From: Monosiga brevicollis MX1 | Lineage: Eukaryota > Opisthokonta > Choanoflagellata > Craspedida > Salpingoecidae | Length of the DNA: 64,000 nt | Assembly: GCF_000002865.3 (NCBI RefSeq) | Contig: NW_001865044.1 | Coordinates: forward strand, 1,309,858-1,373,857 | Direction: 5' to 3' | Part shown: piece after piece, positions 1 through 10,729 of the stretch | Layout of the letters: every line of letters begins with the position of its first letter | Numbering within the stretch: the first letter of the stretch is position 1 | Notes under the pieces: generated by a model | Told to the model about the DNA's origin: nothing | The model's database searches: none | What the model saw: the letters and a program-made list of their open reading frames with translations, nothing else | Program-made: the position numbers and the translations under genes

Positions 1-2
1 CA

Positions 3-3000
3 AGTTCAACCAGTACAACAACCTCCGCGCCTCCTTGTTTTCTTGTGCCCAATGGCGACTTTGAGGCGCAGAGCTTCTCCACCGCCTCCGCCTTTATGGA
101 TGCTGGCAGTGCTCCTTGGGTCCCAGAGGGAGGTCTTCTGCTGCGAAACGAGAGTGACGCCGCTCCCAATGGACCCACTGTCGTCAATTACATTCCCGGC
201 TTTGCCAGCAATCACATGACCCAAGCGCTGGACATTTCTTTTGCTGAAGACTTCTCCTACATCATCACCGCGGCCTTCAAACGCACTGGCGTCGATGCCA
301 GCCCCGCGACCTTGACCGTCGGTTGGTACGACTTGAACACGGATGCATACTGGCCTGGTGCCATCGTTCTCGGCAACGCCGATCTGCCCGAAGATGAAAG
401 CTACGCCGAAGCTTCCGCTGCCTTCCACCTCAGTGCTTTTGAGACGGCCACGGCTGCAGCGGCTGGCACACAGGCCACGCTGCGGTTCTCTTATGATGGA
501 TCAGGCAGCGCCCCAGCCGTGGATAACGTTGTCGTCTGTGTTAACCCATTTGTTCTCTCCAGTACCAGCACCAGTACCTCCATGTCTTCCACCTCCACCT
601 CCACTTCCACCAGCACCTCCACCTCCACCTCCACTTCCACCAGCACTTCCACCAGTACCTTTACCTCCACATCCACCTTCACCAGCAGCTCTACCAGCAC
701 CTATACGTCCACCTCCACGAGCTCTTCAGAAACGTGCGTCAGCCAGATTTGCCCTCACTTTTTTTTGTTCCATTTTTTTTTATCTCGTTTTCTTCTTGGG
801 TCTCGCAAGGTCATCACGTATTCAGCCGTTCACGCATCCAACTCATCCTTGCTTCTTCTTTGCAGCGATATATGTGGTCATTTGCAGGATGGCTCGTTCA
901 GCTTTATTGATCAGGCACCGGATGCGGAAGGTCGCGCTCCCGTGGGCCCTGCCTGGACAGTGGCCGCTCCAGGCCAGGAGCCACCCTTTGTGCTTGTCAA
1001 CTCATCTGCCCTGCCTCCCACTCATGTCCTGCAAGGCATGCCCAGTACACGCATCAGCCAGCAGTCTTTGGTCCGCTTCGAGCTAGCCACCACCTACAGC
1101 CTGTCTTTTCGGGCTCGCACACAGAACACTAGCTTGCCGCCCACCCTTTTCGTCTTTATCCGAGCCTTGAACACGTCACAAATTGCTCTTATGCGATCGT
1201 TTGCAGCGAATCAGTTTGACGGCATTTGGCGTGACTATCAAGTGATTTATGAACTCTCCTCAGATACCTCCTTTGTGGGGGAGCTGCTTGCCGTTGAGTT
1301 TTCCTTTGGCGGCTATGTTCAGCTGGATGACATCATCCTCTGTGCCACCCCTCTCACGAGCAGTAGCACCAGCACCAGTACCAGCAGTTCCTCCACTCAG
1401 TCATCGACTTCCACTTCGACCTCGACCTCCACTTCGACCTCGACATCCACATCCAGCTCGACGTCCACCTCGAGCTCCACTTCCACCTCAAGCTCCAGCT
1501 CCAGCTCCAGCTCCACATCTACCTCCACCTCATCCAGCACGTCTACTTCCTCCTCCACTAGCAACATCGATCCGCTGGTCCAAACTCCAGACGGTGAGCT
1601 TCGCTCTGCTGGCCCTCGACACACACATGCCATTCCTCCCATGCTGGACTCGATTCGATTACGCAGCTGACGTGCTCCTCCCCTCTTTGCTGCAAATATC
1701 CTTCGTTTACCGACGCAGGCTGGTTCCAGTTTTTTCGCGTCGAGTATTCGGTGACCTTTCAACGCGGTTCACAACTTCCCTTTGATCAAGCTCAGACCGC
1801 CTGTGCGCAAAATGGTGCTTATTTGGCATCACCCTCAACCGAGCTCGAGTGGTCTCGCATCTACAACATTATTCTTGAGCACACGTTTGTAAACCATCAC
1901 ACCTTGCTTTCTGCGCGCCATTTGGTGCTGGCTGATGTCGGCTCATTTTGGCTGATATCGGCTCGTTTTGGTGCCTATCGTCTGTGTTTTGCTTAGGCCT
2001 GTCAATCAAATTTGGATTGGCGGCTACCTGATTCGCACTCCGGGTACTGAGCTTGTTTGGGATAAGCCCGGAACACCCGTGGGTACGTAGGCTCTTTCTT
2101 TACCCTTGCATGTTTGTGGTCCTGATGTCTGCACCGCTCCATTTGAACCGATCCCTCGACGCGCCGCCATCACATCGCACATATGTCTGGGCCTTGGCTG
2201 CCGCAGCTTTCACCAATTGGCGTAGCGGGTCGCCTTCAGCCGATGTGGACAGGAACTGTGTACTCGTTGATCGTACCACGGGCGAGTGGTATAACGACGA
2301 GTGTAGCAAATACCGCGGTAAGCATGCTCATTCTCCTTCCTCTCTCTTGTTTTGGTTGCGTGTTATTCTTATTCTCTCAGAGCATCCTTCTCAGTTTGCT
2401 GGCGAAGGAAACCCGGCTCACCTCGCTGTTCCATCTTGTGCTTTCTTCTTCCTCTTTTATACGCTTGCTACCTGCGACATTCATATTCCGTCGTTATTGC
2501 GCAGCATATGTTTGTGAGCGCGTTATCGAACGCACATCCACTTCATCCAGCACTTCCACCTCCTCCAGCACTTCCACCTCAACCTCTACCAGCTCCTCAA
2601 GTACCCAAACCTCAACCTCAACTTCAACGTCCACGTCTACTTCCACGTCCACGTCCACTTCTACGTCCACTTCTACATCCACCTCAACCTCGACCTCGAC
2701 GTCCACGTCCACCTCGACAAGTATGATTGCGGCTCCCGATGAGGATGGCTTTGTGCGATTCGCGACCATCCCTGCGTCCAAGTTTCTCTTGGCGTCAGAT
2801 CAGTCGGGAAGCGCATCAGTTGGGCGCGCCTATTGCCAGATGCTTGGCGGTGATCTGGCTTCAATCCAGTCCACCGAGGAGATGCGCGTTTTGCTCAATT
2901 ACTTCACCCAAGACGATGCAAGCACCGCGGCAATCGAGCCCCTCGTGAATCAAGTGCACCTGGGGTTGCGCTACGTGGACAACACAGCGCAATTGGTAAA

Positions 3001-6000
3001 TGTGGACGATCGTCCCCTTCCCAACGGCGGCGCTGCTCTCGTGGCCGAGTACCAGAACACAGCGCCCAAGCGGAACGAGCCCTGCGTTGCCCTCAACCTC
3101 AACAACGATCGCACTGGCACTTTCGAGTCAATCCGTTGTGCTGCGACGCGCAGTCCACTTTGCCGGGTCTACACATTCACCACCTCGACCAGCACAAGCT
3201 CAAGTACCAGCACAAGCACGTCGACGAGCACAAGGACGATGAGTAGCACCTCGACCAGTACCTCGACCAGCACCTCCACAAGCACGAGCACGAGTTCTTC
3301 GACGAGTTCAATGACCTCGACTTCCACCTCGACTTCAACTTCATCCTCGTCAACCGACACGCGTTCCTCAACGTCCACATCCACGTCCACATCCACCTCA
3401 ACATCCCGTGAGACCTCCACGTCCGAGTCCACGTCCACCTCATCCAGCTCGAGCAGCGTTACAGATACATCGACCAGCACTTCCACAACTCGTTCGACAT
3501 CTTCGAGCTCAACCTCAACCTCCAGCTCAACCAGTGCATCTTCCACCAGCACATCTAGCTCGACCACGGCGACCTCGACCTCAACTTCGACGAGTACCAG
3601 CACGTCCTCCTCGACGTCTAGCAGCACGTCTACAAGCACCTCGACGTCTAGTAGCACGTCCACCTCCACCAGCTCTTCCATCGATGCCTGTGAGCAGGCC
3701 CGGTTTTTCAACACGGCTGAAAACGGTATGAGGGCCGAGTCGTTTTTTGGCGCATGCAAAGCCCGTTTGTTTGCTCGGACTTGGGGCGTGCGCACGCGCG
3801 CACGCGCACGCGTGTGTACATGTACAGCGCTCTCCTGTCCCCTTTGTTTTGTGAAGGTCTCACGTGCTGTTGCCACACGGTCTTGTGGGAACCCCTGTCC
3901 ATAGGTTGGCGCCGCTTGAATGGTGTGGAGTATCGATTTTTCCCCGACCAACGGACCTTTGACGGCGCCAGGAGTGCTTGTGCTACCCAAAATGCAACTC
4001 TGGCTATTCTCGACACTCGCGATGCGGCTGATCTCATCACCTGCCTTTCGCAAGAGTTTACCACTAGGGCAGCCTACGTCGGCTTGTGCATAGTGGATGG
4101 GATGGCACGCAGCATCGATGGGGCACCCACCTATAGCAAAATCGAGGAGTATTTCACTCCCGAATCACCCACGACTTCGAATGGATGCTTCCAATATCGC
4201 GTTGGTGCAGGTCTCATGGATGTGCAAACATACCGCAGCCGAGCATACGTGTGCCAACGAGCTGTCGTGTACACGACCAGTACTTCATCGTCTACGTCCT
4301 CAAGCTCGAGTACGTCCACGAGCACGACCACGAGCATCAGCAGTACCTCGACCTCAACCTCGACGGTTAGCTCCACGTCCAGCTCGACATCCACGTCCAG
4401 CTCGACATCCACGTCCAGCTCGACGTCAACTTCGACCTCGACCTCCACTTCGACCTCGACGTCAACTTCGACCTCAACCTCAACTTCGACCAGTACGAGT
4501 AGCTCGACCAGTACGTCAACATCGACTAGCTCGTCTTCTTCGACCAGCTCCAGCACCTCCAGCACGGCGACTTCCACCTCCACCTCCACCTCCACGAGCT
4601 TGGTGGCAGGCGCCGATGAGGGCGGCTTTGTCCGATTCGCCAACATCCCCGAGGCCAAATTCCGGCTCTATGCAAGCGAATCACGCAGCTTTGCTGACGC
4701 CTTACTGTTCTGTCGCCAAGAGGGAGGTGAATTGGCTCACGTGGCCAACGGCTTTGAGCTTGGGCGCTTGCTGAGCTTCTTCTCCCAGGATGATGAACGT
4801 ACGCCAGAGGTCATAGAGCCGGAGGTGAACCAGGCTTGGGTGGGCGTGCGATACACAGATGAGGACGACGACCTGTACAATGCCAACGGCGAACCTTTGG
4901 TCAACTCACAGCAGGTTCTGGCCGATTACCATGCGCCCGGACAGTCACCCCGGGCCTTACGCGACGACTGCGTCCTGCTCAATTTGAACAATGAGAATAC
5001 GGGCAGCATTTCCCCACGTGTGTGTGGTGCAACCCGTGCTCCCATCTGCCGATTCTCGACGGCCACGACGGTCACCTCGACGTCATCCAGCACTTCCACC
5101 AGCACCTCCAGCTCCACGGCCACCTCGTCCAGCACATCCTCCAGCACCTCAAGCTCCACGTCAACCACAGGGACCAGCAGCTCGACATCAACGAGTTCGT
5201 CCACTTCTACAAGTACGTCCACCTCGTCTTCGACCTCGACCAACACGGAGCGCAGCTCATCTACGTCTACGAGCCCGTCGACGTCGTCATCGCCCTCCAC
5301 GTCGTCGTCCCCCTCCACGTCAAGCAGCAGCTTCTTCAGCTCGAGCAGCAGCTCTTCGACCTCAACTTCGTCGCAAACATCCACTTCCACCAGCGTGACC
5401 ACCATCTCGAGTTCCTCAACCTCCACTTCAATCAGTTCCACCTCGACCTCCACCTCCACCTCTACCAGCACCTCGACGTCCTCTTCCTCGGCCACCTCCA
5501 CCTCCACCACGGCCACCTCCACCAGTACCTCAACATCCACCTCCACTTCTACCAGCACATCGGCTCACTTGTGTGACCAAAGCCGCTTTGTCATTGGTAG
5601 TGCCGAAGGTTTGTCTATCCCGATGTTGTTCGTTGGCCTGGGTCAATCATGGTTCTGTGTGTGGCCGTGGCTTGGCGTCTCATCCTGCCCTGTTTGGCCT
5701 TTCTTACCCGCACGCCTGCTTTGGCACTCGTGCCTGCTGTTCTCTGTGATTCTCGATGGGCCGGGCGGCGCGTAGACTGGTTTCGCTTTGGTGACGACGG
5801 CTTTGAATATCGTTTCTTCGACAGTAAAGTGCCATATAGCGCGGCGCTGCAGCAGTGCAGTGGACGCGAGCGCCCCGCAGTCTTGCTGACCGTCACCACG
5901 CAAGAAGAGGTCAACATGTTGAGCTGCATCTTTCCGACCGCTACCTCGCGTGTGGCCATGTGGGTTAACGGTCGGCTTTCTTCGGCCGATCCCAATACGC

Positions 6001-9000
6001 TCACGTATTCGGACGAGTCGGTGCCGCTCTCGCCCTTGCCGTTCCAGGCCGGCCAGCCATCCATCACGGGTGACAGCTGCCTCGCTTATTCGCTGCAGGG
6101 AGAGCAGGGCTTTTTTGATTTGCCTTGCAATCGCAACCGCGTTTTTGCGTGTAAGCGCCCCTTTGAAGTAACCACATCCACCAGCACCTCCTCCAGCACT
6201 AGCTCGTCCACATCCTCTTCGACGTCCAGCTCCAGTTCTACTTCGACGTCCAGCTCCAGCTCCAGCTCGACGTCCAGCTCTAGCTCCAGCTCCACATCCA
6301 GCTCGACCTCGACCTCGACCTCCTCTTCCACGTCGACATCTACCAGCTCCAGTTCATCGACGTCCACCTCGACCTCGACCTCGACATCTACGTCCACCTC
6401 GACATCCACGTCAACGTCAACCCAGACTTCGACCTCAACCAGCACCAGCACCAGCTCGTCTTCGAGCACGTCGACCTCGACCTCGACTTCAACCTCGAGC
6501 TCCAGCTCCACATCCAGCTCCAGCTCAACATCCACCAGTACGTCCACGGCCACGTCGACCTCGACCAGCACGTCGACCAGCTCGTCAACATCCACTTCAA
6601 CCTCCTCCCAGACATCAACGTCCACAAGCACATCCACGAGCACGTCAACCAGCACCTCCACGTCCACATCCACATCCACTTCCACCTCGACCTCGACCTC
6701 GACCTCCACCTCGTCGTCGGCCGACTTTGTTCCACAGCCCTTGACGGTGTTGAATGCCGACTTTTCAAGCCGGGATGGTTCGAAGCTCAACGTTTGGAGT
6801 GTCGAGTCGGGCTACGTGTACCCCTACTCCCCGACTTCAAGCGAGTTTGAGCCGGGGCAAACAGCACCAGGCGTGACCTTGGCAGCGATGATTCCCGATG
6901 AGGCTAACCGCGCGGTTTTTCAGCAAGCGCCAACAGGCCGAGTACAGCCCGAGGCTGCTTACTCCATTCGCGTGCGCGCGGGTCGTCGCCGTGATTTCTT
7001 GCCTCTCGGCTCACTCAACATTCGCTTGATCAGCACGGGGACAGCAGCCACCATCCACGAGGTAACGCTGGATTTGTCCGGTATTGCATCGGGCTACTTC
7101 CAGACCTTGAGCAGCAACTTTAGCGTGAGTCGTACGGACGCCGTAGCCTATTCCACCGTCCTCTTGCGGCTCGAGTATCAGGGCCAACTGGCACACCTGG
7201 ACTTTGTGGACATTGTCACGGCCTTTGATGGGACTGTGGAAGTGACCCCTTCAACGACGACCACGACGCTGGCTACAACCCCAGCGAGAACCTCAGATCC
7301 GACGGCAACCACCACCTTGCCCGTTGGTACCACTTCGCCAACTGCCCCTGCCACGGCCACCACGGCCACCACGACCACTATCACCACGATTGCGACGTCC
7401 AACCCGACTGCGACGCCGACCTCAAGCAGTGAAACCACGACGGCGCCCGCGACGACGCCCGTGTTTACTTCCACAACCACTGCCAGTCCGGTCGCTGGGT
7501 TGGTCAATCCGTCCTTTGAGGAAAGCGACGAGGCGATGCGGCCCCTTGCATGGATCACGTCGCAAAACGCCCAGGTTGTGGAGGCCAGCGCTCTCAACTT
7601 TGTTGGGGGCTACCCCGCGCCTGCCAGTGGCGAGTATGCCCTCTTGCTCTTCTCGACGGGCGCCGTCGATTTCGCGCGCCAAACGGTCCAAAACTATACG
7701 ATCCAGGAGGATGGCACCCTCGCCGCTACGGTGAGCTTGGGCCGCTCCAGTCTCGTGGCCAGCACGGCTTCGATCAGCCTGCGCTTTTTGGCACAACCTA
7801 GTGGGGCGGTCGCCGGCGAGATGGTGGTGCCTGCTGCTTCCATCCCCAGCGACGCCTTTGCAACCTTTACCGTGCGCGCCACTGGCATCACTTCGGGCGA
7901 CCTTGGTGGCGCCGTGGCTGTCGAAATCGTGTTGCCATCGCAGGGGTTTGTCCTCTGCGATAACGTTCAGGTCACGGAGGAGGCAACGCTCACGACCGTG
8001 GTGGACGATAGCAGCACGTTGGCGCCATCAGGGCAGGCCGGAAACAGCACTCGGCGTTCCTTTGCCATCGATCTCAACAACTGGAACTTTGAGGCCGAGT
8101 CTGTCATCAACTCAGCGTCGGCCAATTCGGGCAACATTCCCGGGTTTGTGCAAAGCGGTGCGACCGGGACCTTCCGCCCACCTGCCGCGGCGTTTTTGCG
8201 CGATAGCCTGGACCGCCTGCAGGCACCTGCAAGCCAATATCAAGCCGCCTACATGAAGGCGAGCGGTGTTTTGAGCCAGACCGTGCCTCGGCCGCTTTTG
8301 GCAGGCGACGCATACACGTGCACCGTCGCCGTGGGTGTGCGAGCTGACCGCACGTTCCCCGTGCCATCTCGGTTCGAGTTGCAGCTGCGTGTCGGGCCCA
8401 AGGTGCTTGCTGCGGTATCCATGGACCCGAGCGGCATCCCAGCTGGCTACTTCTCAGACATTGTGCTCTCCTACACCGTTCCAGAGGCCTTGAGCAATCT
8501 GGGCCAAGAGGCAACACTGGAGCTGCTGGCCTCAACGGGTGCGTCAAACGCTCAACTGGCCGTGGACAATGTTCGCGTGCAAGTCGAGTCAGCGATTGGC
8601 CCCGATGACCTGGATTTCGTGTTTGGCAATGCTGTCCAAGCCACACACGCCCTTTCGTACGACGGTATGTTTCGTTCAAATTTCGCTCAGTTGTGTTGTG
8701 CAGAGCGTATTTGTGGGGTATTTTGCCTTGGTTTAGAGTTATCTCCCCGTGCATCTCACTGTGGTGTTCTTGGATACCTTCGCTTTTTTTCCCCCTGCTT
8801 TGCTTTTCCTTTGTGCCGCGTCCTCTTCCTTCCAGGCTCGGCGTCAGCCTATACTGAATTCCAATATGAGATGGGGTTTGAGCGCAACGAGCTTGAGCTG
8901 AGTTTCCGCACTGCCGAGCAGCAGGGAATTTTGCTGTTTGCGCCTCCGGAACACGGCCACGCCGACTATTTGTTGGTGGCCGTTCAGAATGGCGTTGTGC

Positions 9001-10137
9001 AGGCTTTCTTGGAGACTGGTTCGGGTTCACGCATGATCATCAGTGATATCTTCGTGGCCGACAATGAATGGCACGACGTGGTCCTGATGCGCGTGGGCAC
9101 CAGCCTCATGTTAAGCATTGACAGCTTCCAATTTTCGGCGAGCTTTGCGGTAGGCCACCTGTGACATGATCTGGCCATGGCGTTTGGCAAATGGTAGCCG
9201 TCCTGGTTCACACATCTGTGGTGTTGGGGATCTCCTTGCAGGGGTTGGAGACGGAATTGGATGTGTCCGGCCAAGTGTTTGTGGGCGGCCTGACGGCAGC
9301 AGCTGCAGACAATCTGACTCTGCCTGTGATGAACTCGTTGCATGGGTGTATTTCGGGCGTGGTGCTTGATGGCATGCGTAAGTCCCTTTCCGCCGTGTGC
9401 TTCTCCATTGACTTGGTTGTCCGGTGGCACGCGCGCCACATGGGGGATGTCGCGTTGTTGATGGCCCCTGTATCGCTCACTTGATTCTGTTGACTATGCT
9501 CGCGACAATCGTGTTTTTGCACGGTTCGCTTCTATCTCGTGTAGAACTCTCCCCCGCCACGCCGGGTATCTTGGTGCAGCAGGGCCTGGGCGTGGGCTTG
9601 TGCGAAGCGCTGGCCTTTACCGGGTACTCGCAGGTGACCCTCGGTGGGTCAGCCATCCTCCAAAGTCGAACACAAATTACATGTGAGGTGCAGTTTTCGG
9701 CAACCGCTTCAGCGGGTATTGTGTTCAGCACTGGTTCGGAAACCGGAACAAACCGCGACTTTGTGGTTTTGGCCATTGTCTCGGGCAAGCTGCAGCTCTA
9801 CGTGAAGCGAGGCTCCCTCGCCACGGTTCTTGTCAGTACCGTGACAGTCGCCGACAGCGACAATCACACAGCCAGCTTCGGCGTAACAGCCAGCGCCATC
9901 AGCTTGGAGGTGGATGGCACGGTTGTCACCACGAGCTTCTCCGGCTCCACTGTTACCCTGCAGCTGCCCGAGACCAGCTTTGTGGGCCACATGCCCGGTG
10001 ACTTTGTGTCCTCGGCTGTTTTGCAGCAGCTGGATTTACCAGGCTTGAAGGGTTGCGTTTCGGCCTTAGTGCTCGATGGTGCAGACGCCTTTGCCAGTCT
10101 TGGTGTGGCCCAGCAGCGCTATGTCACGGCATGTTAA
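3..10137 (+). CDS. Giant extracellular lectin-like protein, 3' part (CBM-like, CTLD, mucin linkers, LamG)
   Basis: The frame is open at the left edge, so the 5' end is missing. In order the protein has two jelly-roll-like domains of the NGDFE...W type (3-550; 866-1355), CTLDs at 1719-2520 (split by three introns), 2725-3165, 3905-4265, 4600-5055 and 5773-6165, three more jelly-roll-like domains (6720-7230, 7490-7985, 8040-8640) and two LamG domains (8838-9377, 9544-10134). Ser/Thr linkers separate most of them. The first CTLD keeps the pattern best, with WIGG, NW and a late WYNDEC. Introns checked in phase are 734-865, 1594-1718, 1885-1996 and 2083-2206. The protein ends at YVTAC-stop with no membrane segment after the last LamG, so it is probably secreted or held by an N-terminal part outside the window. 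Likely role, by inference: carbohydrate or matrix binding at the cell surface. Ligand unknown. Confidence 0.8.
556..728 (+). repeat. Ser/Thr mucin-like linker 1 (coding)
   Basis: Imperfect tandem TCCACC/AGCACC-type triplet pairs translate to alternating Ser and Thr between the first two jelly-roll-like domains. It is a probable O-glycosylated spacer. Confidence 0.85.
1358..1567 (+). repeat. Ser/Thr mucin-like linker 2 (coding)
   Basis: Tandem TCC/ACC/AGC codons join the second jelly-roll-like domain to the first CTLD. There is a pure Ser stretch in the middle. Confidence 0.85.
2533..2721 (+). repeat. Ser/Thr mucin-like linker 3 (coding)
   Basis: Alternating Ser-Thr codons, largely ACG/TCC and ACC/TCG, between CTLD 1 and CTLD 2. 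The reverse strand reads as a long Glu/Val/Asp run, a by-product of the repeat. Confidence 0.85.
3178..3680 (+). repeat. Ser/Thr mucin-like linker 4 (coding)
   Basis: Long Ser/Thr linker with sparse Glu, Arg, Asp and Met substitutions. It is followed by a short Cys-containing leader that ends at an intron before CTLD 3. Confidence 0.85.
4272..4602 (+). repeat. Ser/Thr mucin-like linker 5 (coding)
   Basis: Ser/Thr linker between CTLD 3 and CTLD 4, encoded by mixed synonymous triplets rather than one exact repeat unit. Confidence 0.85.
5068..5565 (+). repeat. Ser/Thr mucin-like linker 6 (coding)
   Basis: Ser/Thr linker with a few Pro and Phe residues near 5270-5345. As with linker 4, a short Cys-containing leader and an intron follow it before the next CTLD. 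Confidence 0.85.
6169..6718 (+). repeat. Ser/Thr mucin-like linker 7 (coding)
   Basis: The longest linker, about 180 residues of almost pure Ser/Thr, between the last CTLD and the third jelly-roll-like domain. Confidence 0.85.
7240..7490 (+). repeat. Thr/Ala/Pro-rich linker 8 (coding)
   Basis: Thr-rich spacer with Ala and Pro between the third and fourth jelly-roll-like domains. Its composition differs from the strict Ser-Thr linkers upstream. Confidence 0.75.
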
Positions 10138-10729
10138 CGTTGATGAGCAGATCAGACTTTAATTTTGTACACCAGGCTGCCATCGTCTTTTTTTTTCAAA
10201 TGTTTTTTGTGTGTTTCGCTTAACTTGCCTTGCCCCATCGATCGCAGCTCATGCGCCATGATTGTTACTTCTTGAGTTTTTGTTTTGTCTCTTTCTCTTC
10301 TTTCTTTTTCTCAAATTCCAGCGCACCTGACGGCGGTCATCCACTGTGTCATGTCTGCGGCTTTGATCTTCCCTTTTATTTTTTTTCCGATGCCAAATTG
10401 AGATTACACCGTCAAGCTTTCCTTCAGGTGGGGATTTTTTTTAACTTGTGCATGACACTTAAAGCGAGATGTGGACGTGGATTTGTGGAAGATTGGGACA
10501 AGCAGCCGCACACACCCAATGCTTTGCAAAGAAGAAGTCACACCCAACGAAGCACATGCTCGTGTGACACAGGACAAGGTAAACCAAAACGACAAGAGAA
10601 GGGGCACGTAGTACGGGGGCAAAACAAGTTGGAAACGTTAAACAGATGATGTTCCAACACATCCCAAGAACGTAACGGACAAACGAACAAGAAGCGCACT
10701 GCGCATTCCAATCAACCCAGGCCGCGTAT
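10138..10729. other. Intergenic region between convergent genes
   Basis: T-rich stretches follow the lectin gene stop and A-rich sequence precedes the CNOT3 stop. It probably holds the two 3' untranslated ends. I see no supportable coding exon here. Confidence 0.6.

Noticed and set aside
556-728. Regular short repeats resembling a CRISPR array
   Set aside because: Repeat unit is 3-6 bases, there are no unique spacers, and the stretch is an in-frame part of a eukaryotic gene.
491-6790. Long minus-strand open frames reading Glu/Val/Asp repeats
   Set aside because: They are exact antisense images of the Ser/Thr linkers. The repeat triplets contain no reverse-strand stop codon, so length is not evidence of coding.
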